Assembly (NCBI GenBank): GCA_022410635.1
Contig: JAJVDF010000771.1
Span: forward strand, 146,622 to 210,621
Length of the DNA stretch: 64,000 bases
From: Tretioscincus oriximinensis
Lineage: Eukaryota > Chordata > Lepidosauria > Squamata > Gymnophthalmidae
Direction of reading: 5' to 3'
The notes beneath the pieces were generated by a model, which worked only from the letters and a program-made list of their open reading frames with translations, was not told where the DNA came from and did no database searches. Below, one piece after another: positions 35,440 through 46,800 of the stretch (positions are counted from its first letter, which is position 1; the number at the start of each line of letters is the position of its first letter). The position numbers and the translations under genes are program-made.

Positions 35440-35681
35440 TTCAGAGAAATAGCCATGTTAATCTAGTAGAAAGTCCAGCAAAGGAGCTAGTAGCACTTGA
35501 AAAGTGGCTGGCATAAGCCTTTGTAGACACGTCTACTTCTTCAGATGCATGGCATAAGCTTTCATAGACACATCTACTTCTTCAGATGCATCTGAAGAAG
35601 TAGACGTGTCTACAAAAGTTTATGCCACCCACTTTTCTCAAGTTAGTCTCAAAGTGCTACTAGNTCCTTTGCGGGACTATA
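35440..35681. mobile_element. Penelope-like compound inverted repeat with 11-bp target-site duplication
   Basis: The left side runs inward from TTCAGAGAAATAGCCATGTT through GGAGCTAGTAGCAC, GGCATAAGCC and TTGTAGACACGTCTACTTCT. A second partial unit (GGCATAAGCTTTCATAGACA...) follows. The right side is the reverse complement: CATCTGAAGAAGTAGACGTG to TTTATGCCACCCACTTTTCT to GTGCTACTAG. The whole unit is bounded by TACTAATATAT at 35429-35439 and again at 35682-35692. The flanking duplication shows it was inserted as one piece already inverted. The Penelope label rests on memory of similar amniote repeats. Confidence 0.6.
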
Positions 35682-36816
35682 TACTAATATATAGTATATA
35701 ACAGCCTTTTGCTTTCGGTGTGTGAAGGAAATACATAAGTATCTCAATAATGTCAAGATTTCACTTTAAACAACAGTGTTTACTTTGCAAAATGCAATTT
35801 TTAAAGATTAATTTTCTAAGAATATAGTAATAACATGATCTGGGTAATGATAGCAGAACTAGACACCACATGTTTTGTTCTAGGAGACACCATCAGCATT
35901 GATATACCTTAATCTCAAATATTTAACCTCCCTATCTTGCTTATAGAATTATTCCACATCACAAGTTGCCCGCTATCATAATAATCAATGAGATATTACT
36001 TTCAAAATAGGTATATGATTTAAGTTGAAAATACTGTGGTCAGAAGATGAGAACAAAGAGCTTCAATATTTCTGTTTGTAAAGGCTGTTATTTAATTTCT
36101 ATTGGTTTTCACAACATATACGTATATATTCGTAAATGACCCTCTATAACATATTCATAAATGACCATCTAACACTCTCCCCTTTCACAACTTTGAACTA
36201 ATCTGTATAATTTTATTTTATGATTGAAAGATAATTTTAACAACATTCAGTAGTTTATGGTCTCTCAAATGATTCCAGGATTTCACTTCTACGTTTGCTA
36301 GTATGAATGATCTTATAAAATAGTGTAGACATTCCTATAACTTCAGCACTGTTGGCAAATTACCTTGTGATTCTTCTAATTAAAAGTAATCTGCAGGGTT
36401 TTTTAATTATTAAAGGGCAACATAGCTTTCAAAAATTACAGTTTAGGAACATCTCTATCTCAAGGCTTTTCAAGGACAACACAATCAATGCTGTGAAAGG
36501 CAGGACAAGCCCTCCAGTCTATCAACAAAAGTTAGCAACACTGCAGAGACTAAAGCGTATAACTGAAAGGTTTGATGTAGCATTAAATAAATGAAATTAC
36601 GTTTTACAATTCAATAAAGGCAAAGCTATGCTGAAAAAAGTGTCCTTCTAGGGAAGTGATATTATATATGATCTAACTATACTTGAATTAAATTAATATC
36701 TTAAAAAGTCAAATAATTGATCTACTGATCTACAAGGTCTGAAATATCTCTTTAGCGTATCAAGTTAAATTTCTTTGACTGTCAAGAATATTATTCTCCC
36801 AGCCACGTTCCTCTTT

Positions 36817-37118
36817 AGAAGAAGAAGAACTGGGTTCTTATACCCCGCTTTTCTCACCTTTCAAAGGGACTCAAAGCGGCTTACAAGGGTATTTTTGCCC
36901 GAAGGCTCACATTCTATCTTCCCCACCAGGCTCTGGTGGTTCCCATGTATCTACTTGCAGTCAATTGCAATTTCTTGCAATTCATGCTTTNGAATAGCTG
37001 GGTTGGCTAGAGCTACAGGCTAGTGGAAGGTGCTCACCCCTCCCCACATCCAACACAGGGCTTCGAAACCCAATCTCCCAGCTGAGAAACAGACTCCTTA
37101 GCAACTGAGCTATCCGTA
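36817..37118 (-). mobile_element. tRNA-headed SINE with TTCTTC tail, inverted
   Basis: It opens with GAAGAAGAAGAACTGGGTTC (inverted tail) and CTCAAAGCGGCTTACAAGGG. It continues with GCAATTTCTTGCAATTCATG and TTGGCTAGAGCTACAGGCTA, and closes with the B box CTTCGAAACCC and A box GCAACTGAGCTA. It lies about 380 bp upstream of exon D. Confidence 0.85.
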
Positions 37119-37502
37119 TGTCACTTTGGTATATCACTAGAAGGGCCATCTTTTTTTCTCTATAACACAAATATTCTGCTTGCTTATAACAGAAACATTC
37201 TTCATGGAAGTCAGGGCTATCAATAGTCATTACGCATAATGATAGGTAGAGGTGCTGTGAAATTCAAATAGAACAAACTGTGCTTATATCCTGTTGGAAT
37301 ATATACAGCAGGTTCCCTATAGAGACGGTTGGACTACTTTGGCCGCAGATGGCTGGATTAAACAGCACATGGGTAAGATCCAGTAGAGCATTTCCTAAGT
37401 TTTTATGTTTTGCGTATACAAAAAAACTTTTTATAGCAATTGTTATTGAAATGGAAATACTTGGAAAATTGCTATTCAATATTAATATAATTTGTTTTCT
37501 AG

Positions 37503-38202
37503 GTTTCCAAACAAGAACAGAAAAAAATGGATACCTCGGATGGGAGTATAGTTGAAACATCATCACGTTATAGTGGAGCCCAAGACAGTGGCATTGGCAG
37601 TGATAGTATTAAAATCAGAATTGTTCAAATAGAACAACACAGTGGTACCAGTCAACATCGGATTGCTCGTCCTTCCAGGCAATCTTCTATTGTAAAAAAT
37701 CTGAATTTTATTCCGTTTGACATTTTTATTACTGCAAGTCGAATCTCCTTCATGACTTATTCATGTTCTACTATACCCAAATCAAAATTAACAGAAGAGC
37801 CAAACGATGATGTGAAAACGGACAAAGGNTTGTTAAATCTTAGAGAAACAGATTCAAGAGCTGCTCACGACATTAAAAAAAACAGTGGAGGCATTTCATC
37901 TGTAACAGCAGATGATCTCCTGAGTGGCAATAATGCATTATCATCTGGGAAGAAGACCGGTCCTCTGTCTCTGGAAAGTCTCCATGCATCCACAAGATCT
38001 TCAGCTAGACAAACCTTGGGTATAACTATTGTCCGGCAACCTGGTCGCAGAGGAACTGGTGACTTGCAGTTAGAGCCGTTTTTGCATGCTGTTGTATCCC
38101 AGCCTTCTTTGATTTTAAGCTGCCATCATAGAAAACAGAAAGTGGAAGTATCCGTGTTTGATGCTGTCCTTAAGGGTATCACATCAGACTACAAGTGTAC
38201 AG
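37503..38202 (+). CDS. VPS13B: VPS13B exon D (internal, 700 nt)
   Basis: The largest exon here, 233 codons plus one base. The acceptor is TTTGTTTTCTAG|GTTTCC (37502/37503) in phase 0; the donor is G|GTAAGA (38203) in phase 1. It encodes VSKQEQKKMDTSDGSI, a serine-rich SRYSGAQDSGIGSD segment, then a very conserved part including QHRIARPSRQSSIVKNLNF and IPFDIFITASRIS. A variable middle follows (about 37770-37950), then SLESLHASTRSSARQTLGIT and VSQPSLILSCHHRKQKVEVS. An N at 37829 lies in a GGN codon, so glycine is certain. The variable middle probably forms a loop outside the lipid-transfer rod. An in-frame ATG at 37527 is not a gene start. Confidence 0.95.
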
Positions 38203-38764
38203 GTAAGACCATTTGATTTCTTTAGAAAGGCTGTGCTAGTAGTAGAACAATCCATTAACAAAACATAAAAGAGAAGGTGGTTTATTTCAAGTGAGCATTG
38301 TGTTTTTCATTCAGTTCCTTTTCATAATCTTCACATCTAGTTAATAGTAAAGACTTAAATTTTTAAAAAATACTAAAAGCATTAAAGCCTTTTTTCTTTC
38401 ATATGTCACTCCCTATACTTAGGCCAATATGTGGATCTTTATCTTGAATTCTAACAGAATTCAGTATTTCTTCTTTATGGAGCCTGTTAAATGATCCACA
38501 TAAAATGTTTTTCTGGATAAATCCATAGGATCAAAGCATGGTCGTCTGCAAAGCGAAGTGGGGCAGTTAAACTTGAAAAATGGATCAGAATATGCTCTGG
38601 CATACCAGGTGTAAAAGAGGTCTTCTTAACCTTATTTTTCAGCTACGTGGTAAATTGCTTTGGATTTTTTTTTAACTGAGAGGTGGAACAGAAGGGTTTT
38701 AAATAAATGAATATGTTTACAGTTAGAAGATTCTCATCTCTTTTGACTAAAATACCCTGTATTT

Positions 38765-39065
38765 AACAAGGAAGTCTTGTAGCACTTTAGGGACTAACAT
38801 GAAAATGGTAGGGGACACAAGCTTTCATAGGCAAACATAATTTACATGTAACTGTGGGTATGGATGATTAATCAAGTCAAGTACAGAAACTCATCTTTTT
38901 AAGTGGGGGGAAATTCGTGGAGGACAGAGGTGCAGTTAGGTAAAGGGTAGCAATTAAATATGTGCAGAAAAGTGGAGGGGTGACCAGTCCAAGAGTGTCC
39001 TCAAGAGGCTGAGATATTAACTGGTGTTTAATATATGAGTGTGCCAGAGTCCCTTGTCAACATTT
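38765..39065 (-). repeat. Penelope-like unit, longer copy
   Basis: GTCTTGTAGCACTTTAGGGA, then CTAACATGAAAATGG, then GACACAAGCTTTCATAGGCA is the inverted family end. It is followed by about 220 bp not present in the shorter copies (for example GGGGTGACCAGTCCAAGAGT). It has no inverted partner. The assignment of the extra 220 bp to the element is tentative. Confidence 0.4.
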
Positions 39066-39409
39066 GTGGATGTTCAGCTAATTTCTGAAGAAACAAACTC
39101 TGCCTTATTGCATACAGTCATATTTCTAATAAATAGTTTTGTACTTAGAATATTTATATTTTGATTTTTTTTGTTTCTTGTGAAAAAGTTCACATTAAGA
39201 ATGTTTGTATTTGAAAATATCAGGCCATCCACATGTGCAGAGGGGGAGATGTAGGCAAACAGTAGAGGTAAATCATTCACGTGCAGAAGATGTCCAGCTT
39301 CTTTAAAGTGCTGTTCCTATGCGTGTTTTTAATCCATATTCAATGCTGAAAAAGTTTGTGTTGGATCAGCACTTGAGGGTGCCTCCAAATTTCAGAAGCT
39401 GGGGACAAT

Positions 39410-39500
39410 CTCATTCATTTATTTATTATTTACATATTTACGTTTCTATATCATCCTATACTCTTGTCTGCCAGCTCTTTACATTATATTGGGTTGCACT
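39410..39500 (-). repeat. AAATAAA-type tail remnant, inverted
   Basis: CATTTATTTATTATTTACAT, then TATATCATCCTATACTCTTG, resembles the inverted tail of the SINE/LINE class at 60518. The rest of the element is missing. Confidence 0.35.
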
Positions 39501-39957
39501 ATTGTAAAGGNAAGGAGAAATTTGCCTCTATATTTTAGCATTTAGGTAGTTTCCCAAATCAGGTCAACAAGCCACTTTATTAAGACAAGTATCATTACCA
39601 TGAATACAAAGACTGGGTGACCCATTAATGGTGTCAATGCATATGGCAGCATGGCATTGCAGTGAAGGGTGACCCCGAATACAGTAAAACACATCTTTTT
39701 ATCTGCTGTTTCCCCCATGACTCATTAACATTTATCCTTTACATTTTCTGTCCAATCAGTTCCCTTTCGATCGCACAATGTGATCTCTTGCCATTTACCA
39801 TGTGGTTTATCCCTGACTAGGCCTCTCACTACTTGCTTCTCCTAGCCTCTCTTTGGGTATGGCTAACTCCACCCTTGCTATCAACCTAACCATCTGTCAG
39901 CTAGCTAGCTAATTTTAATGCTGAGTCATCTTTGTGCTTCAGTAGTGGGTACCCATA

Positions 39958-40294
39958 GGCTGTGATCGCATTTAAGCTTAATGCGCGCCCCAATGCGAAG
40001 CGGGAGCCGACTGTTTGCATTGTGTTACCATAAAAACAGTCTCCAAAGTGCTCCTGCATCGATCAAAATGCACATCACCACTTCCTGCTACGCAGTACGT
40101 GGTGATTTTACATCGTCACAGCTCTCTTTTGAAATTCGCTCTAAGGCAGGAAAAGGGGCGAGTGAATGGGGACTTTAACGAGCATTCGAAGCGAGGCGAG
40201 GATTTCCTTAATCCTACGCCCTCACTTCACTTTCAAAATGGAGTGGAAAATTCCGTTTTCCACTTCGTGTTAAAGTCCCAGTGCGATCACAGCC
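39958..40294. mobile_element. CpG-rich MITE with exact 13-bp terminal inverted repeats
   Basis: The ends are GGCTGTGATCGCA and its exact reverse complement TGCGATCACAGCC. The 337-bp interior is much richer in CpG than its surroundings (AATGCGCGCCCCAATGCGAA) and includes a hairpin GTGGAAAATTCCGTTTTCCAC-type near the right end. Flanks are ATA and TTA; a 3-bp or TA target duplication is possible but not exact. High CpG suggests a recent or protected copy. It is non-coding; the open frames in it are chance. Confidence 0.6.
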
Positions 40295-41649
40295 TTAGTG
40301 CTGTTCTGTAATATCCATAGGCCTTTGAGCCCACAAGCTGTTGGCTATGCCTTAATGAATTAGTAATGTATTACTTCATGATTCAAGTATCTTACCTGCC
40401 CTCTACACTATCTCCATTCTTTTTTCATTTGTGAGAAGCTCTTGACATTATTATGGCTGTTCAAAATAACTAAATATTATTAAGTGTCTATCCACTTACT
40501 TTTTTCATCATGCTTACTGGCATCCAAGCATTTTGCAACAGCAATGAAAAGCCAACAATCCTGGCATCTCTGTTGGATTTTCTATATTAGTGATTAACTG
40601 GATTTTTGATCAGCTAACCTGAGACTATATTGAGATTGCCATGAATGAGTGACATGATCAATATAGTCCCAAGACAATTTACCCATCTTTCATCTAAATC
40701 CCTATTCTTTTGGACTTATTGGGTGCTAAGTCTTCAGCTTGACTGCTTTACATTTTGAAGAGATAAAACATGTGGAATAAAGACACCACAGACCTTGCCT
40801 TGAGGTAGGAGCAAATGCTCCTGGCAGTTAGTCACTGTAATCCACCATTTTATAGTTGTAACCCAAGTTCTTCTCAGACTGCTTCTCTGTTCTTCTAATG
40901 CTTTACCTTCCTTCCAGCTTGACTAGGTGTTACTTGTTTGGACAACACTTTCTTTATTTCTAGCCTGCTAGAGGTATTTGTGTTCTATATGCTTGAACGT
41001 GCTTTGCTCATTTGGTTCCTTGGGAGATGAATCATATATTGCACAGAGCAATTTGAAGAATGTAAAATAAATTACTTCTTACTCTCTCATTTTAAGCTAG
41101 TTAAACCAGTTTAAAAATAGCAGTTGCAAATGAACCATGGAATTAAATTCTCATATAACTGATAAAGCGTGACGATCTCTTTTGGAGCGGTNGATGGCAG
41201 TATTTCATTCGTTTCTTATGGAAATTTTGAACCTAAAAACAGGCAACTGAAAAAATAAAACAAATAAGTGGCATTACTTTGACCAAATAAACCTTGATGT
41301 GGGCTCATAAACCTTTAATTGCTTCATGACCTTCCAGGTTTGTTCTCCAAATTCATCATTCCATCTTCCATGAGTAATGTGGTCCTCCTATTGTGTCAGC
41401 ATCAGACTTTGATGGGTTGACCACTTATTTTTAAGTTTTCCACATTTCAGGAAAATTCAACGTAAATTTTATTATTTATCACCGATAAAGACACCATTGG
41501 GAACTGTGTACAACACGGTTTAAGCCATTTAATACCATTAGAAACAATAATAAAAATGTTTTTTGCAAATTGCCCATTGGAAAGTGGTGTTTCTGAGGGC
41601 ATATCTTATTCAAGAAACCTTGCCAGACTGAATGGATTAATGGCACCCA

Positions 41650-42185
41650 TCATGGCAAAGGGAATATCATTGTTTACCTAGCCATGCACCCAGGCTAAAA
41701 CCATTTAGCCTCATAGTGGCCTCAAGGAAGACCATTAAACCATTTCTCCTTGGGTGAGTCACAGTATTCCTGTACTTAGGAATAATAGCCAAGGCAAACA
41801 AAGGCTAAAAGGGTCCATCCTGTATCTCACCACTTTACCATATTTGCCATTTCCTGACGCAGGCTGCACCTCCTTGGGAGGAGAGAAACACGTCACACAG
41901 GTGTCACTACCTGGGTCCGCCCTAACCCAAGTGTGCTGTACCACCCCTTTTTTGACATCACTGAATCAATCCACGCCTTCTGTTTTGAGGTCAATAAAAG
42001 ACTGTGCACACCTGTGTTCTGGAGTGTCTCATAGCCCTATGAGCCTCCTGGATCACCTTTGAACCCAAGCTACGGTCTCCGTGTGAATCTCTTTACACGT
42101 GTCTGCACGCATTGGATCCAGCTACCTTAGNCAAGCTAAGGGGCCGAATAACGGGTAAGAGAACCCCCGTTAAGAACTGAACACA
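41650..42185 (+). mobile_element. Possible solo LTR of an endogenous retroelement
   Basis: A region of about 530 bp has an AATAAA poly(A) signal (GGTCAATAAAAGACTG, 41990-42005), followed by a GTGTTCTGGAGTGTCTCATA and CGGTCTCCGTGTGAATCT region typical of LTR R/U5. It contains CpG and GC-rich blocks unlike its flanks. Possible termini are TGGCAAAGGG (41654) and ...CTGAACA (about 42183), bordered by CATC on both sides, a weak 4-bp duplication. No gag, pol or env coding sequence is attached. Confidence 0.4.
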
Positions 42186-43170
42186 TCTTTTTCTCAGATT
42201 CACTTTGCAATTCCATGATAGTATTTTCCTTTGAAATCTGGCCATTTTGTGAGAGGCAAATGCAAGTGAAGAATGCATTTTCTTTCTTGCATTTTATGGT
42301 CTTGCTTTTGCCATCTGAATTGCATCACTGTTTGCTCTGCATAAGGATGCTTTTCAGGCATACAATAATAAGACTTCAAGTCATGCTGCTGTACTGTTTC
42401 TTTAGTGCAGTAATTCAATACAATTTCTGAGTCATCTTCCCCATTTACCTACATTTACAAACTACTTCAAACTGTTATTAGGAGCCATTCTGCTCAATCA
42501 CGCCTCCATATGCTGTTTTGACTGCGTCAAAGTAGGATCTCTTGTTCATAACAATAGAGATCACATTGTCCATTATCCTATTATAGATTGGGAGCTTTCA
42601 AGCACTTGATGTCTCTTTCTGTTAACTGGATTTAAGAAGCGTTGCTTGTATTACAATGTTGAACCAGAATTTGGTTCATATGCCATATTTAGTACAGTAA
42701 CTTTAGTTGCAAAATGAAGAGGATTTTGTTGTTTTGTCACTTTTTTTCTTTAAAAAAACTCTATTTTCAGTTCAGATTTTTAGAACTCTCACATCACTTC
42801 TAGCCAGACCTATTGATTATTAATTTTTAATTTGTATGTTAAATGAATTTGGTATTTTTTCTGAAATGGTATTTCTTCTGTTTTACGTATCTAAAGAACA
42901 CTTTTTTTACTGTTTAAATAATAATTTATTGAATGTACATTGTTCATTTTATCTGGTAATTTGCCTTATTTTCAATCAGTTGAAATACTGTTCTTCAAAC
43001 AAGCAGCATAGGGTTTTTTTGGTTTTCTAGATCTAAGTTTTATATAAAAAAGATTATTAATATAATATATTGAAAATTCTTTCATAGTGTTTAATCCTGT
43101 TATTGTTGTTGTCACTGATTAGAAGTATTCTCAGAATGTTAATTATTTCAGCGAAAAGAAATGAAGGGTT

Positions 43171-43484
43171 GGAGGAGGAGGAGGAACTGGGTTTTTATAC
43201 CCCACTTTTCTCACCTGAAAGGACTCAAAGCAGCTTACAAAGTTATTTTTTTGCCCAAAGGCTTACATTCTATCTCCCCCACCACACTGTAGTGGTTCCC
43301 ATGTATCTACTTGCAGTCAGTTGCAATTTATTGCAATTCTTGCTTTCAAATATCTGGATTGGCTAGAGCTACAGGCTAGCAAAAGTTGCTCACCCCTCCC
43401 CACGTCCGACACCCGACACCCCACGTCTGAAAACCGATCTCCCAGATGAGAGACTGTTTCCTTAGCTACTGAGCTATTTGTGCC
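43171..43484 (-). mobile_element. tRNA-headed SINE with TTCTTC-class tail, inverted (first of a pair)
   Basis: It starts GGAGGAGGAGGAACTGGGTT (tail variant) and continues with CTCAAAGCAGCTTACAAAGT, TGCAATTTATTGCAATTCTT and TTGGCTAGAGCTACAGGCTA. It ends with the head TAGCTACTGAGCTATTTGTG. The word CACCC/CGACACC is duplicated near 43402. Confidence 0.82.
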
Positions 43485-43530
43485 TGCAAGAGTGTTTCTA
43501 TACTTACCTCTCTAGAACTGCTTCAACTGA

Positions 43531-43732
43531 TACTTTTTGCCCAAAGACTTACATTCTATCTCCACCACCACACTGTGGTGGTTCCCATTTATCTAGTCGC
43601 AGTCTGTTGCAATTTCTTGCAATTCTTGCTTTTGAATATCTGGGTTGGCTAGAGCTGCAGGCAAGTAGAAAGGGCTCACCCCTCTCTATGTCTGACACAA
43701 GGCCTCGAAACCCGATCTCTCAGATGAAAGAC
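43531..43732 (-). mobile_element. tRNA-headed SINE, inverted, partial (second of a pair)
   Basis: TACTTTTTGCCCAAAGACTT, then GCAATTTCTTGCAATTCTTG, then TTGGCTAGAGCTGCAGGCAA and CTCGAAACCCGATCTCTCAG align with the first copy. The tail and the far end of the head are missing. It lies only 46 bp from the first copy in the same orientation. Confidence 0.78.
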
Positions 43733-44723
43733 CAGGAGTTCCTGAAAACAGATGAAATAACGATTAAAAGCAAACTTCNTAGGACTGTGCTAACTTTTAA
43801 TACTTTTCCAAATAAGTGTGATCACAATTATTTGGTTTCACAGGTTAGGTTAAGATGCTGTTAGAAACTGTTGCTCTCAAAGCAGTAGTTTAATTTTTTT
43901 TTNAAATTGCTAATGCACTGAAAATATTTGAGTAGTAGTATAATAGAAAACTTTTAATGGACACACTAGTGCTACAGTATGTAATCATCAAACACAGATT
44001 TGTAGCCAAAATTCTTGAGAACTACTCTAAGAAATATATCAATAGAACCAATGTAACAATGACTGGTTTACCAAAGATTTTACAAGTTTGGCATACTGGT
44101 GATTTCTGATCTACATTGTCCAGGACATGAAGAAAGGCAAAGAATTGCAAAATGCAGTTCTGAATGTGAACTTATAGTCACAATGGGGAATACTAAGAAT
44201 TGAGCGAAGGGCCATTAAAATGGGCCGGGAGGAAAGCTACTGAAGTTAACTTCAAAAGCCAGGCAGTAAAAAGGGATTGTAATGTCGGTGAAACAGCAAA
44301 CTGTATCAAATAACCTATAAGTAGAACCTCTCTGTTGCAACTTCAAGCATATGGTTGTCTGATCTCTAAGGCAAACTGCTTGTTTGCTTGCTTTTTTCTT
44401 TTATGCAAATCATTTTAAATATTTGAAAACTACGTGTTTTAATTGGCTAAACTAATTGATTTATAGTCCTGTTTTAAATGCAATGTTGCTAATTGTCCAT
44501 CAGGTGTGTTAAGATGTGAAAGTAACTTCAATATTTAGCAGTTGGTATCCTTTTCTTGATTACTGTATGACAGTATTTGCATGATATTTATTTTGTTAAA
44601 TATTTAAACAAAATAAAAGTTGTATGATGAATAGCCACAGAAATTAAAAATACATTGTTGTTTTTGCTTTAATCTATTATTGGCTGTTGAGACCATGTAA
44701 TAACTAGGCTTTTTTACTGATAG

Positions 44724-44861
44724 ATCCTGGAAAAACTCTCCCAGAAACTCTTGATTACTGCAAAACCTGGTTACAGACAGTGGCAGGAGAAATAGATGCT
44801 AAAAGTGGCATTCCACCACCTCTTATCACATTGCAAATTAAAGACTTCCTTAATGGACCAG
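44724..44861 (+). CDS. VPS13B: VPS13B exon E (internal)
   Basis: The exon has 138 nt, with acceptor TTACTGATAG|AT and donor G|GTAAGA (44862). Both borders are phase 1, so skipping it would keep the frame. It encodes DPGKTLPETLDYCKTWLQTV, then AGEIDAKSGIPPPLITLQIK and DFLNGP. The match to the order I recall for mammalian VPS13B is close. There are no stops or N bases. Confidence 0.93.
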
Positions 44862-45639
44862 GTAAGAATATCGTTGCTATTTGTGAAGGATAATTAATGT
44901 TGATAAACATCTAGATTGTCTGCTAAAAAAGCAATGGTGGGTTCACTTTTGTATTTCTCGTGACTTTGGATATCTGTTGGACGCAGGAGATGCGTTGCCC
45001 AAATGCTCACTTATATAGTATACATGTTTATTACTGAGAGCAAGGTAACTTTTTAACAGTAAATTTATTTTAATTATAGGATTATTAATGGTGTACATTC
45101 CAGTTATGGTATATTAAAAGTCACAGAGTGAGAAATTAACCAACATGATTTAGTCTATTTTTATGTATGCTTTTATTATTGTTTAATTTAATTTTGAAAT
45201 TAAAAATCACTTACATATTTAAGGTGTACACTGAACATTTAATATTTGCTACATATTTTATTCTTATTCTAATATTACATTTATTTATATAGCACTAACT
45301 GTGTACTAATAGTAAGGCTAACATTTTCTAAAGCTTTCTTCCTTTAATCGTATTTCCATTTAGTAATAAAAATGTATTTGTCCTGAACGTTCTTCTGAGC
45401 ATTTCTCTTTAATTTCTCTCTTTTTCACTATATCTGGGTCACTGGCATGGGAGTTGCTGGTAGGGTTGGCTGTTTACATTGCCCTTCCCTATTATTTGCT
45501 AAAAAATTCTGCATAGGTGGGAAGATACTCAGGAAATCGCCTCTCCTTGCCTAGTGTTTTACTTTGCATTTACTGTATATCCTTCCTTTCATCCCATGAG
45601 TTGGAAGTGGTAAACATTGGAAGTGGGGGCTGCTCACTT

Positions 45640-45745
45640 ATGATCTTCCAAGTGTTCCTGAACTGCAACTCCAGCAGCATTTGACTCCTAGCATTCCATA
45701 TTTAGATGCTGAAAGTTATAGCCCTTCCATTGTGTCCTGAGGCAA
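45640..45745. repeat. Possible foldback MITE remnant
   Basis: CTGAACTGCAACTCCAGCAG on the left, and CTGAAAGTTATAGCCCTTCC on the right, resemble the two ends of a common reptilian element whose ends carry ACTACAACTCCCAGCA-like words. The inverted match is partial. Confidence 0.3.
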
Positions 45746-46760
45746 TACAGGTAAAAATCAATAAGTGGTTCAGATTAATTTAAACAGTTTCTCTGGCAGA
45801 GATTTTAATCTTGGTTCTAAAAATCTAATTGAAATACTGTTGGCATGGTCCCATGAAACACTTCCATGATAGCTCCAACTGTGGAAGCACTTTCCTTTGA
45901 TTTCCCTAAACTGCATTTGGAATATCAAAATGATGGTTTCAGGGGTTCAAAGAGAAGCTCTGAACTGGAATTTTACTCTTTTCTCCTGATCCACAGGTTA
46001 CTATTTCCAGCTGTGTCATATTAGCTTTCCTACTTACTGTAGCATTCTGTAGTTATTTTGCCAGTACTAAAGGGATCTGGTCTCTGCAACAAACTTCATA
46101 GCATGTTCCTAAGAATGATTAATAATTTTTTTATGTTCAAAATGACATATTTTAGAATTTTGCCTAACTTTAATATGTATAATACTTTAACATGTATAAT
46201 AACTGGAAGACCTAGGCCCCATCCCCATTCAAAATATTTTGCAAGTTGGCAGCAACATTATGTAGAATTTGCCCTATTTACTCACAGAAGATTTGCCATC
46301 CACCCCTTGATAAGGCCCTTTGCCCTGGTTTTTCAGTTTGCTCATTTTTTCCNATTTACCAGAAACTTCTTCATAATCCAAAAGAAAGCTTCAGTGAGGC
46401 CTTCCTTATGTGAACATGCTAAATCTTACAAGACTTGAATTCTAGCTGTAAAAAGCTCATTGGCTTTCTGCTCATAGAGAATTCTGGGAATTATAGTGAG
46501 GCAAGCGCAGCAATGACTTCTGAGGCTTTTGATGTCATGAGAATAAGGAAATGTAACAAATATAGAGGGAACTGTGAGGAAGATTGGAGATGAATGTGTT
46601 GTTTCGGTTTTAAAAGAAATAGCGGGAAGCAGCCTTATATGATAAAATAAAACTATTTGTCTGCTCANCTAAGGCCCTGATCATACCTTTACTTTTAAAT
46701 ATTCTTCAATTTAACTTAAGTCATGGGGAATGAGCTTAAGCCACTTTTTCCTAGACTAAT

Positions 46761-46800
46761 TTTTTTTCCCCCCCAAACAACTTTTATTTGAAATTTAAAC
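46761..46800 (-). repeat. Possible retrocopy 3' end (poly(A) with signal)
   Basis: On the minus strand AAATAAAAGTTGTTTGGGGG leads into a run of eight A. A poly(A) signal about 15 nt before an A run is the signature of a retroposed transcript. What lies upstream on that strand (46800-47010) is not recognised. Confidence 0.3.

Larger units (their letters stand above)
15825..37502 (+). other. VPS13B: VPS13B intron (21.7 kb)
   Basis: The longest intron of the window is filled with repeats listed separately, including the CR1/L1 nest and the 2-kb duplication. Stretches in which I see no feature are 16270-16830, 16970-17920, 18180-18940, 26160-26790, 27050-28430 (which has T-rich and AT-rich runs only), 29480-29820, 30400-30880, 31040-31600, 31700-32240, 32310-35430 (with a C-run at about 33486-33503), 35700-36810 and 37120-37500. 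Confidence 0.8.
38203..44723 (+). other. VPS13B: VPS13B intron (6.5 kb)
   Basis: This intron holds a Penelope-like unit (38765-39065), a tail remnant (39410-39500), a CpG-rich MITE (39958-40294), a possible solo LTR (41650-42185) and two adjacent inverted SINEs (43171-43732). I see nothing in 38210-38760, 39510-39950, 40300-41640, 42190-43160 or 43740-44720. Confidence 0.8.

Noticed and set aside
37527..38216. A free-standing gene starting at ATG 37527
   Set aside because: The ATG is internal to VPS13B exon D; coding similarity extends upstream to the acceptor at 37502, and the frame ends in intron sequence after the donor.
40015..40311. 98-residue open frame with CpG-rich sequence, possible CpG-island gene
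   Set aside because: It lies inside a terminal-inverted-repeat element and shows no conserved protein pattern.
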